Assembly: GCA_030597865.1 (NCBI GenBank)
Contig: JAUVQZ010000068.1
Coordinates: 1 to 12,233 of the forward strand
DNA length: 12,233 bases
Reading direction: 5' to 3'
DNA from: Pseudomonadota bacterium
GTDB taxonomy: Bacteria; Desulfobacterota; Desulfobulbia; Desulfobulbales; SURF-16
The notes under the pieces were generated by a model. That model worked only from the letters and a program-made list of their open reading frames with translations, was not told the DNA's origin and ran no database searches. Shown here piece by piece: positions 6,065 to 12,233 of this stretch; positions within the stretch are counted from its first letter, which is position 1; each line of letters opens with the position of its first letter. The position numbers and the translations under genes are program-made.

Positions 6065-7711
6065 ATGACTGAGCATCCATCCTATACATCGTGGACAGAG
6101 AAAGAGCTGGCCGCCTCCCTGAGCCGGTTCCCGGAGCGTTATAAGACCTTTTATCACCATGGCGGCGCCGAGATCCCCAGGCTTTCTGTGCCAACAAGTA
6201 TTGGTCAAGACTATGATGAAAAAATAGGTTTCCCTGGCCGCTATCCCTTTACCAGGGGGGTGCAGCCCACCATGTATCGGGGCCGGCTGTGGACCATGCG
6301 TCAGTATGCCGGTTTTTCCACGGCCGCTGAATCCAATAAGCGCTATCGATACCTCCTTGATCACGGCACCACCGGGCTTTCTGTGGCCTTTGATCTGCCC
6401 ACCCAGATCGGTTACGACTCAGACCATGCCATGGCCCTGGGTGAGGTGGGCAAGGTGGGTGTTGCCATTGATTCCCTGGCCGATATGGAAATACTCTTTG
6501 AGGGCATCCCCCTGGATAAGGTCTCCACCTCCATGACCATTAACTCGCCAGCCATGGTTCTCTTTGCCATGTATGTGGTGGTGGCCCAAAAGCAGGGGGT
6601 GGCAACAGAGAAGATCAAGGGCACCATCCAAAACGATATATTGAAGGAGTATGTGGCCCGGGGCACCTATATCTTTCCCCCCAGGCCCAGCCTGCGCCTC
6701 ATCACCGATATTTTCCGCTGGTGCGGTAAGAATACGCCACTCTTTAACACCATCTCCATCTCCGGCTATCATATCCGCGAGGCCGGTTCCACGGCGGTGC
6801 AGGAGGTGGCCTTTACCCTGGCCAACGGTGTTACCTATGTAAAAACGGCCCTGGAGGCCGGTCTTGAGCTTGACCACTTTGCCCGGCGCCTCGCCTTTTT
6901 CTTTAATGCCTCCTCGGATCTCCTGGAGGAGGTGGCTAAATTTCGGGCTGCCCGGAGATTATGGGCCCGGATTATGAAGGATCTGGGCGCCAACAAGCCG
7001 GCAAGTTGGATGCTGCGCTTTCATACCCAGACCGCCGGTAATACCCTGACGGCCCAACAGATAGATAATAATATTGTCAGGGTTACCCTCCAGGCCCTGT
7101 CTGCCGTATTAGGCGGCACCCAGTCTTTGCATACCAACTCCCGGGACGAGGCCCTGTCCCTACCCACAGAAGAGTCGGTGCGTACGGCGCTGCGTACCCA
7201 GCAGGTCATTGCCTACGAGACCGGAGTGGCCAATACGGTTGATCCCCTGGCCGGTTCCTATTTTATTGAAGAACTCACCGATAGGATTGAGAGTGAGGCC
7301 GTGGAGTTGATGGCCAAGATCGACCAGGCCGGCGGTGTGGTGGCCTGCATTGAGGATGGCTTTATCCAGCGCCAGATTGAACACTCCGCCTATGCGTATC
7401 AAAGGGAGATTGAATCGGGTGAGCGGATCATTGTCGGGGTTAATAAATTTCAGGTGGAAGAGGAATCAAGGCCCCCTCTGTTGCGGGTCAGCCCCGAGGT
7501 GGAGGCCGAGCAGGTGGACAGGCTTCAGCAGCTCAAGGCCAGCCGTAATAATGACCAGGTTGACCAATGTTTGAGCTCCCTTAGATCCGCCGCCCAGAAT
7601 GATGGGGAACTCATGGAGCCTGTTTTGGCTTGCGTTAGAGAATATGCAACCCTGGGTGAGATCTGCGATGTCCTGCGCCAGGTGTTTGGTGAATACCGGG
7701 ACAGGCAATAA
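6065..7711 (+). CDS. mcmA1: Methylmalonyl-CoA mutase, catalytic (N-terminal) subunit
   Basis: TIM-barrel catalytic chain that interconverts (R)-methylmalonyl-CoA and succinyl-CoA by radical rearrangement, using the B12 held by the 132-residue subunit. The 548 residues end where the linker starts in single-chain mutases. Against Propionibacterium shermanii numbering recalled from memory, Tyr89, Arg207 and His244 correspond to Tyr81 (RQYAGF), Arg199 (VARGTY) and His236 (SGYHIREAG), with matching spacings of 118 and 37. Tyr plus Arg is the methylmalonyl-CoA pattern; isobutyryl-CoA mutases have Phe and Gln there. Other hallmarks are PFTRGVQPTMY, DLPTQIGYDSDH, GTIQNDILKEY and TQSLHTNS. The ATG at 6065 gives the expected N-terminus but has no clear Shine-Dalgarno; the preceding bases are AT-rich. 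The epimerase follows after 114 nt. Confidence 0.96.
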   Translation: MTEHPSYTSWTEKELAASLSRFPERYKTFYHHGGAEIPRLSVPTSIGQDYDEKIGFPGRYPFTRGVQPTMYRGRLWTMRQYAGFSTAAESNKRYRYLLDHGTTGLSVAFDLPTQIGYDSDHAMALGEVGKVGVAIDSLADMEILFEGIPLDKVSTSMTINSPAMVLFAMYVVVAQKQGVATEKIKGTIQNDILKEYVARGTYIFPPRPSLRLITDIFRWCGKNTPLFNTISISGYHIREAGSTAVQEVAFTLANGVTYVKTALEAGLELDHFARRLAFFFNASSDLLEEVAKFRAARRLWARIMKDLGANKPASWMLRFHTQTAGNTLTAQQIDNNIVRVTLQALSAVLGGTQSLHTNSRDEALSLPTEESVRTALRTQQVIAYETGVANTVDPLAGSYFIEELTDRIESEAVELMAKIDQAGGVVACIEDGFIQRQIEHSAYAYQREIESGERIIVGVNKFQVEEESRPPLLRVSPEVEAEQVDRLQQLKASRNNDQVDQCLSSLRSAAQNDGELMEPVLACVREYATLGEICDVLRQVFGEYRDRQ

Positions 7712-7719
7712 AAACGATG

Positions 7720-7774
7720 GTTGTCAGTGGCCAGACACCAACCAACCGGCCACTGCAGACTGGCAGCTGTCAAC
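7720..7774. repeat. Heptad-built inverted repeat between mutase and epimerase
   Basis: Segments 7720-7734 and 7760-7774 are complementary at 12 of 15 positions plus one G-T, and CAGTGGCC (7725-7732) pairs perfectly with GGCCACTG (7748-7755). The right arm is three heptads beginning CTG: CTGCAGA, CTGGCAG, CTGTCAA (7753-7773). On the left, CAG recurs 7 nt apart. There is no T-run, so it is not a typical terminator. The design matches the elements at the two previous gaps but the heptad sequence differs. Confidence 0.65.
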
Positions 7775-7825
7775 GGATGTAAATTTGCCTCTTCATAGAA
7801 AATCGTATATAAGGATGACCATTAA

Positions 7826-8230
7826 ATGCTGAAAAAAATTGATCATATTGGCATCGCGGTGCGCTCCATTGCCGAGGCCCGGAAGTTCTATGAGCAGGTC
7901 TTGGGCCTTGTCTGTGAACACCAGGAGACGGTGGAGTCACAAAGGGTAAAAACAGCCTTTTTCACGGTGGGCGAGGTTCATATTGAGCTCCTTGAACCCA
8001 CCCATGATGATAGTCCCATAGCAGTGTTTTTGGATAAAAAAGGTGAAGGTGTCCATCATATCGCCTATCAATGTGATAATATTGACAAGCAGCTGCTGCA
8101 GGCGGCAGATCAGGGCTGTGCCCTGATCCATGAAAAACCTATACCTGGCGCTGGTGACAAGGATGTGGCCTTTCTCCATCCCAAGTCCAGCTTCGGTGTT
8201 CTCACCGAGTTCTGCTGTCCCAGGAAATAG
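7826..8230 (+). CDS. mce: Methylmalonyl-CoA epimerase
   Basis: Metal-dependent epimerase of the vicinal-oxygen-chelate (glyoxalase/bleomycin resistance) fold that interconverts (S)- and (R)-methylmalonyl-CoA, linking the biotin enzyme to the mutase. The 134 residues are typical. Two beta-alpha-beta modules are visible, with likely metal ligands His7 (DHIGIAV), Glu54 (VHIELLEP), His78 (GVHHIAY) and Glu128 (LTEFC). The later LIHEKPIPGAGDKDVAFLHPKS stretch is typical of the family. The ATG at 7826 follows AAGGA at 7811-7815. The carboxyltransferase gene starts 42 nt downstream. The context leaves little doubt over other VOC enzymes. Confidence 0.95.
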   Translation: MLKKIDHIGIAVRSIAEARKFYEQVLGLVCEHQETVESQRVKTAFFTVGEVHIELLEPTHDDSPIAVFLDKKGEGVHHIAYQCDNIDKQLLQAADQGCALIHEKPIPGAGDKDVAFLHPKSSFGVLTEFCCPRK

Positions 8231-8272
8231 CACGTCCCTTAAAGAATCATCCCGATCAGAGCAGGATATACC

Positions 8273-9826
8273 ATGTCAGTAATGCATAATAAACTTGATG
8301 ATCTCATGCAGAAAAGGGCTTCAGCCCGGCTCGGCGGTGGTCAGCAGCGTATCGACGCACACCATGCCAAGGGGCGCCTTACGGCCCGTGAACGCATTGA
8401 TCTCCTCCTTGACGACGGCTCTTTTGAAGAGTTTGACATGTTCAAGACCCATCGCTGTCATAATTTCGGCATGGAGGACAAGGTCTTTCTCGGCGACGGT
8501 GTGGTCACCGGTTACGGTACGGTGGCTGGTCGGCTGGTCTATATCTACGCCCAGGATTTCACCGTGCTGGGCGGTTCCCTTTCCGAGACCCTGGCCGAGA
8601 AGATCTGTAAGGTCATGGATCTGGCCATCAAGAACGGGGCGCCGCTCATCGGCCTCAATGATTCAGGCGGTGCCCGCATCCAGGAAGGTATTGAGGCCCT
8701 GGCCGGCTATTCAGACATCTTCCTGCGCAATGTCAAGGCCAGCGGTGTTGTGCCCCAGATTTCCGCCATATTCGGACCCTGTGCCGGTGGTGCCGTGTAT
8801 TCTCCGGCCCTCACAGATTTTGTCGTCATGGTCAAGAACAACAGCTATATGTTTCTCACCGGTCCCAAGGTGGTCAAATCGGTGACCCATGAGGATGTCA
8901 CGGTTGAGGAATTGGGCGGCGCCGATATGCACGCCTCCCAGAGTGGTGTTGCTGATTATGCGGCCGAGAGCGGCATGGACGCCATTGAGTATGTGAAGAG
9001 GCTGCTCTCCTTTGTGCCCCAGAATAATATGGAAAATACGCCCTTGGTAATGAGCGGCGACAGCCCTGACCGGCGTAACGAGGCCCTCAATATCCTGATT
9101 CCTGAGAATGCCAACGAGGCGTACGACATGAAGGAGGTGATTGTCCGTACCGTGGATAACGGCGATTTCTTTGAGGTCAAGGCGAAGTTCGCTCCCAATA
9201 TCATCACCGGTTTTGGTCGTTATAATGGCCATAGCGTCGGCATCGTCGCCAACCAGCCCATGCACCTCTCCGGTGTCCTTGATATCAATTCCTCGATAAA
9301 GGCGGCCCGTTTTGTCCGGTTCTGTGACTGCTTCAATATCCCGGTGGTGACCCTGGTTGATGTCCCCGGCTTCTTACCTGGTACCAACCAGGAGTATAAC
9401 GGTGTGATCCGCCATGGCGCCAAAATTCTCTATGCCTATGCCGAGGCCACCATCCCCAAGATTACAGTGGTGATCAGGAAGGCCTATGGCGGCGCCTATT
9501 GCGTGATGAGCTCTAAGCATCTGCGTGGCGATATCAACTATGCCTGGCCATCTGCTGAGATTGCTGTCATGGGCGGTAAGGGGGCGGTGGAGATTCTTTA
9601 TTCCCGCGAGGCTAAAGGGGCTGAAGACCCTGCGGCCTTTCTTGCCGGCAAGGAGCAGGAGTATAACGAAACCATGGCAAATCCCTATATTGCGGCCCAG
9701 CGCGGTTATATTGATGATATCATTGAGCCGGCCCGCAGCCGTTTTCGAATCATCAAGGCCCTGGAGATGTTGAAGAATAAGCGGGATACCAATCCAATGA
9801 AAAAACATGGCAACATCCCCCTGTAG
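8273..9826 (+). CDS. mmdA: Methylmalonyl-CoA decarboxylase/propionyl-CoA carboxylase carboxyltransferase subunit
   Basis: Crotonase-fold carboxyltransferase that moves CO2 between methylmalonyl-CoA and biotin on the carrier protein. The 517 residues are normal. Both oxyanion-hole regions are seen: DSGGARIQEG (Gly132-Gly133) with GPCAGGAVYS (168 on) in the first half, and VPGFLPGTNQEYNGVIRHG and AYGGAY in the second. The C-terminus (KHGNIPL) and GAVEI region resemble propionyl-CoA carboxylase beta more than classical MmdA. In the GGAY-x-VM motif, residue 410 is Cys, where PccB proteins have the specificity Asp. The ATG at 8273 has GCAGGA at 8261-8266. No biotin carboxylase is present but oadG, carrier and oadB follow, so I infer a Na+-linked decarboxylase, possibly run in reverse. 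pccB is the alternative name. Confidence 0.9.
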   Translation: MSVMHNKLDDLMQKRASARLGGGQQRIDAHHAKGRLTARERIDLLLDDGSFEEFDMFKTHRCHNFGMEDKVFLGDGVVTGYGTVAGRLVYIYAQDFTVLGGSLSETLAEKICKVMDLAIKNGAPLIGLNDSGGARIQEGIEALAGYSDIFLRNVKASGVVPQISAIFGPCAGGAVYSPALTDFVVMVKNNSYMFLTGPKVVKSVTHEDVTVEELGGADMHASQSGVADYAAESGMDAIEYVKRLLSFVPQNNMENTPLVMSGDSPDRRNEALNILIPENANEAYDMKEVIVRTVDNGDFFEVKAKFAPNIITGFGRYNGHSVGIVANQPMHLSGVLDINSSIKAARFVRFCDCFNIPVVTLVDVPGFLPGTNQEYNGVIRHGAKILYAYAEATIPKITVVIRKAYGGAYCVMSSKHLRGDINYAWPSAEIAVMGGKGAVEILYSREAKGAEDPAAFLAGKEQEYNETMANPYIAAQRGYIDDIIEPARSRFRIIKALEMLKNKRDTNPMKKHGNIPL

Positions 9827-9846
9827 TCAACCAGGATGATATCAGT

Positions 9847-10236
9847 ATGAATTTTTCCCTTGCCAATATCAGTTTCAGCAACCTGATCAGCCCTGAGTTT
9901 AATGCCGTGCTCTTTAGCATATTCGGTATAACCATGGTCTTTGCCGGTCTTGTGGTGATCAGCATTTATGTGAGCCTGCTGCCGAAGATCCTTGCCCTGC
10001 CAGCCCGGTTCAAGAAAAAAACAGCCACTCCCAAAGAGGAGCCAGCATCAAGTGAGCAGGATATTCTGCTTGCCATTGCCGTTGCCTTCCATCTTCAGCA
10101 GGAATTCCCTGAGGAGAATGAAAAAATAACCTGGAAGAGCCATGGTGATATGGATTCACCATGGAAGATTTCCGGTCGTGTCCATGGCCTGTCTGTCCGA
10201 ACCCATTCCGGTCGCAGCAACTTATCCCGTAGATAA
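9847..10236 (+). CDS. OadG-like gamma/delta subunit of the Na+ pump decarboxylase
   Basis: Small membrane anchor that would tie the soluble carboxyltransferase to the OadB-like pump. The 129 residues contain one N-terminal membrane helix at about 21-46 (VLFSIFGITMVFAGLVVISI and beyond), then a basic patch RFKKK, a charged linker (60-70), a short helix DILLAIAVAFHLQ resembling the conserved helix of OadG/MmdD proteins, and SPWKISGR at 104-111, a C-terminal tag found in many such subunits. The ATG at 9847 is preceded by AGGA at 9833-9836. It lies 20 nt after the carboxyltransferase gene. Sequence conservation in this family is low, so the call rests on topology, the two motifs and position. Confidence 0.8.
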   Translation: MNFSLANISFSNLISPEFNAVLFSIFGITMVFAGLVVISIYVSLLPKILALPARFKKKTATPKEEPASSEQDILLAIAVAFHLQQEFPEENEKITWKSHGDMDSPWKISGRVHGLSVRTHSGRSNLSRR

Positions 10237-10266
10237 ACAACTTTTTTTTACCCCTGTCCTGAAACT

Positions 10267-10710
10267 ATGCGTGAATATAAACTTTCCATATCCGGCAACG
10301 CCTATACGGTGTCGGTGATCAAGGTCACCGATGAAGAGGTGGTTGCCGAGGTAAATGGTGTCGTACATACGGTCACCATCAATGAGATTAGCAGATTTAG
10401 CCCGGAGGTCTCCCTGCTGGCCGCTGAGGGCCAGCCAGGTGCGCCGGTTAATCCGGTTCAAGCGCCTGCCTCTCCTCCTCCTGCCCCAGCTGCTGGAGGC
10501 GGCCTCATTTCCTCCCCCATTCCAGGTCATATCCTGGAGATTTCGGTCAGCGTTGGTGACAGGGTACTGGAAGGCCAGAAGCTCCTGGTGCTGGAGGCCA
10601 TGAAGTTAGAGAACATCATCACGGCCCATTGTACCGGGGTGGTTAAAGCAATACTGGTGAGACAGGGTGACGCCGTTACCCACGGTCAGGCCATGGTTGA
10701 GATCGAATAG
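10267..10710 (+). CDS. mmdC: Biotin carboxyl carrier subunit of the decarboxylase
   Basis: Carries CO2 on biotin between the carboxyltransferase and the membrane pump. The 147 residues have an N-terminal beta-rich segment (MREYKLSISGNAYTV on), an Ala/Pro/Gly-rich swinging linker at about 57-79, and a C-terminal biotinyl domain with EAMKLEN; Lys113 is the biotinylated residue, 34 residues from the end as usual. SPIPGHI opens the lipoyl/biotinyl fold. This matches MmdC or the detached tail of OadA. The ATG at 10267 lacks a good Shine-Dalgarno, and a run of eight T lies at 10242-10249. The stop is 11 nt before the GTG of oadB. No biotin ligase gene is present in the window. Confidence 0.93.
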   Translation: MREYKLSISGNAYTVSVIKVTDEEVVAEVNGVVHTVTINEISRFSPEVSLLAAEGQPGAPVNPVQAPASPPPAPAAGGGLISSPIPGHILEISVSVGDRVLEGQKLLVLEAMKLENIITAHCTGVVKAILVRQGDAVTHGQAMVEIE

Positions 10711-10721
10711 ACGGGGAACCT

Positions 10722-11849
10722 GTGGATATTACAATTTTTTTTACAAATTCTGGTTTTGCCCATATGACCTGGGGCAATGCCATTATGATTGTCATTGGCC
10801 TGGTGTTCATCGCCCTGGCCATCATCAAGGATTACGAACCATTGTTGCTGGTGCCCATTGGCTTTGGCATCTTAATCGGCAATATTCCCCCCATCGCCAA
10901 TGTGCCGCTCAGTGTTTACGACCAGGGCAGCGTCCTCAATTATCTCTACGCTGGGGTGACCAAGGGCATCTATCCGCCGCTGATTTTTCTTGGCATCGGG
11001 GCCATGACCGATTTTTCCACCCTGCTGTCCAATCCCAAACTTATCCTGCTGGGGGCAGCAGCCCAGATCGGTGTCTTTTTGACCTTTGCCGGTGCCATTG
11101 TCCTTGGTTTTTCCATCCAACAGGCCGGCGCCATTGGTATTATTGGCGGTGCTGACGGCCCCACAGCCATCTTCCTCTCTTCGATGATCGCCCCCGAGCT
11201 TCTGGGGCCCATTGCCATTGCCGCCTATTCCTATATGGCCCTGGTACCCGTTATTCAGCCACCTGTGATGTATCTGCTCACCACCAAGGAGGAGCGCCTG
11301 ATTCGCATGAAGCCGCCCCGTCATGTGTCGCGCCGGGAACGGATCATTTTTCCCATTGTGGCCTTCCTGATCTGCGCCTTGCTGGTCCCTGGATCCATGA
11401 CCCTGCTCGGTATGCTTTTTTTCGGCAATCTCCTCAAGGAGTCCACGGTGACGGACCGGCTTGCCAATTCGGCCCGGAACTCCCTGATCAACATTGTCAC
11501 CATTCTCCTCGGTTTTACCGTGGGGGCCTCAACCCAGGCCCAGACCTTTTTAAATCCCCAGGCCATCTTAATCTTTGTTTTGGGGGCCTTGGCCTTTGTG
11601 GTTGCCACTGCCGGCGGCCTGCTCTGTGCCAAATTTATGAATCTTTTTCTCAAGGAGAAGATTAATCCCCTCATCGGTGCAGCAGGGGTGTCTGCGGTGC
11701 CAGATTCAGCCCGGGTGGTTCAGGCCGTGGGCCAGAAGGAGGATCCCACCAATTTCCTTCTCATGCACGCCATGGCCCCCAATGTTGCGGGGGTGATTGG
11801 TTCTGCCATTGCTGCAGGTGTCCTCTGGTCAGCCCTTGGCAAGTTCTAG
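10722..11849 (+). CDS. oadB: Na+-translocating decarboxylase beta subunit (OadB/MmdB family)
   Basis: Integral membrane subunit that decarboxylates carboxybiotin while pumping Na+. At 375 residues it has about nine hydrophobic segments. Family hallmarks: LLVPIGFGILIGNIP, PPLIFLGIGAMTDF, GGADGPTAIF and NPLIGAAGVSAVPDSAR. By spacing, Klebsiella Asp203, Asn373, Gly377, Ser382 and Arg389 correspond to Asp145, Asn315, Gly319, Ser324 and Arg331, with identical intervals, so the ion path appears intact. I take the GTG at 10722, with GGGGAA at 10713-10718, because the next Met (residue 15, 10764) would cut into the conserved N-terminal GFAHMTWGN segment. It is the last gene of the cluster. MmdB and OadB cannot be told apart by sequence; the neighbours favour methylmalonyl-CoA. 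Confidence 0.95.
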   Translation: MDITIFFTNSGFAHMTWGNAIMIVIGLVFIALAIIKDYEPLLLVPIGFGILIGNIPPIANVPLSVYDQGSVLNYLYAGVTKGIYPPLIFLGIGAMTDFSTLLSNPKLILLGAAAQIGVFLTFAGAIVLGFSIQQAGAIGIIGGADGPTAIFLSSMIAPELLGPIAIAAYSYMALVPVIQPPVMYLLTTKEERLIRMKPPRHVSRRERIIFPIVAFLICALLVPGSMTLLGMLFFGNLLKESTVTDRLANSARNSLINIVTILLGFTVGASTQAQTFLNPQAILIFVLGALAFVVATAGGLLCAKFMNLFLKEKINPLIGAAGVSAVPDSARVVQAVGQKEDPTNFLLMHAMAPNVAGVIGSAIAAGVLWSALGKF

Positions 11850-12096
11850 ATTTTTTGTCAGCCCATGTTGATGACGTGTTTGCAAACTGATGCCTATCTG
11901 ACTCCATGCCACCTTGAAGCAGCAAGGGGATGGATGGGGTAAGGTATTGGGGGATTCTTGATCTCCATCCGGCTCTAGATATAGCTAAGGGAACAAATGG
12001 TTCCATAAATAAAGACCACAGCAACGAAGGTCTTACCGGGCAGCTGCAATTTTTATGTGAGACTTGTCTTCTGACGCTGTAATTTCTGCTGGGCAT
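11850..12096. other. Non-coding 3' region with small hairpins
   Basis: No credible gene is seen here; the longest plus-strand frame from an ATG is about 25 codons with no ribosome-binding site. Two adjacent small hairpins occur: GGAAC 11990-11994 with GTTCC 12000-12004, and AAGACC 12012-12017 with GGTCTT 12029-12034. Together with the strong terminator just downstream, this 3' end could yield a stable 3'-UTR-derived RNA, but nothing shows that it does. Confidence 0.4.
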
Positions 12097-12138
12097 AAAA
12101 AAAGGCTTACCGATCTTAAGATCGGTAAGCCTTTTTTT
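12097..12138. terminator. Strong bidirectional intrinsic terminator
   Basis: A perfect 42-nt palindrome: a GC-containing stem (GGCTTACCGATCTT paired with its complement, 12104-12131, centred on CTTAAG) flanked by seven A (12097-12103) and eight T (12132-12139). On the plus strand it ends the cluster about 250 nt after oadB; the symmetrical A and T runs let it also terminate transcription arriving on the minus strand. Confidence 0.95.
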
Positions 12139-12140
12139 TA

Positions 12141-12167
12141 TGTGATTACCACCGAACTTCAGCCAAT
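12141..12167 (-). repeat. Right arm of the 27-bp inverted repeat flanking the cluster
   Basis: The reverse complement of this segment matches 100-126 at 24 of 27 positions. It starts 2 nt after the terminator's T-run. The palindrome-like neighbour at 12210-12224 (ATTGC...GCGAT) recalls, weakly, the hairpin at 21-40 near the other arm, which may mean that a larger degenerate element lies at both ends. Confidence 0.55.
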
Positions 12168-12233
12168 TTCAGGAGGCGTTGAGGCATTGGAGGTGTTTTC
12201 ATTGCTACGCAAGCAAGGCGATCTACCATTTCA
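12146..12233 (-). CDS. Possible C-terminal end of a convergent gene (partial)
   Basis: On the minus strand a frame is open from the window edge through 28 codons to TAA at 12148-12146 (ending LAEVRW). It stops just before the bidirectional terminator, as a convergent gene would. The piece is too short to identify and another minus-strand frame is also nearly open (ending at a TGA), so it could be chance or part of the flanking repeat. Confidence 0.2.
   Translation of the reverse strand, partial: EMVDRLACVAMKTPPMPQRLLKLAEVRW

Noticed and set aside
10222..10249. Terminator between the gamma subunit and biotin carrier genes (TTATC/GATAA stem and eight T)
   Set aside because: The stem has only 5 AT-rich pairs and the T-run begins 6 nt after it; it is unlikely to stop transcription between two subunits of one complex.
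10764..10766. ATG at 10764 as the start of oadB
   Set aside because: It would remove the conserved N-terminal segment; the GTG at 10722 has a ribosome-binding site and fits the family start.
11761..12096. Minus-strand open frame of 111 codons after oadB
   Set aside because: It overlaps the conserved end of oadB, has a low-complexity composition and no recognisable domain or binding site.

Overview
The window holds one long plus-strand gene cluster that encodes almost the whole methylmalonyl-CoA (succinate-propionate) pathway, followed by a Na+-translocating, biotin-dependent decarboxylase. The gene set, the moderately high GC and the split (two-chain) mutase suggest an anaerobic bacterium that oxidises or ferments propionate. 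A sulfate- or sulfur-metabolising deltaproteobacterium (Desulfobulbales-like) is my best guess; this is inference from gene content, not from a marker gene.

Layout. Positions 1-146 are a non-coding leader with a small hairpin and the left arm of a 27-bp inverted repeat. Then come prpE-like acyl-CoA synthetase (147-2036), sucC (2065-3228) and sucD (3231-4121), tightly spaced. Next are 357 nt with three degenerate ~120-nt tandem repeats whose first copy begins inside the end of sucD. The mutase block follows: B12-binding subunit (4479-4877), MeaB GTPase (5018-5950), catalytic subunit (6065-7711) and epimerase (7826-8230). The three gaps inside this block each contain an inverted repeat whose arms are built from ~7-nt units. 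The carboxyl-transfer block is tight again: carboxyltransferase (8273-9826), OadG-like gamma subunit (9847-10236), biotin carrier (10267-10710) and OadB-like Na+ pump subunit (GTG start, 10722-11849). A strong symmetrical terminator lies at 12097-12138. Beyond it are the right arm of the 27-bp inverted repeat and possibly the tail of a convergent gene.

How the genes work together. PrpE makes propionyl-CoA. The carboxyltransferase, biotin carrier and membrane subunits interconvert propionyl-CoA and methylmalonyl-CoA and couple this to Na+ transport. The epimerase interconverts the (S)- and (R)-methylmalonyl-CoA epimers. The B12 mutase, guarded by MeaB, interconverts (R)-methylmalonyl-CoA and succinyl-CoA. 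SucCD interconverts succinyl-CoA and succinate with substrate-level ATP formation or use. Key residues are present throughout, so every enzyme looks functional. No biotin carboxylase is present, which fits a decarboxylase or reversed decarboxylase rather than an ATP-driven carboxylase. The sequence does not settle the net direction.

The enzymology is known biochemistry. The less ordinary material is the non-coding DNA around the mutase genes: the tandem ~120-nt repeats with a conserved long-range pairing, the heptad-built inverted repeats at three successive junctions, and the 27-bp inverted repeat bracketing the whole cluster.
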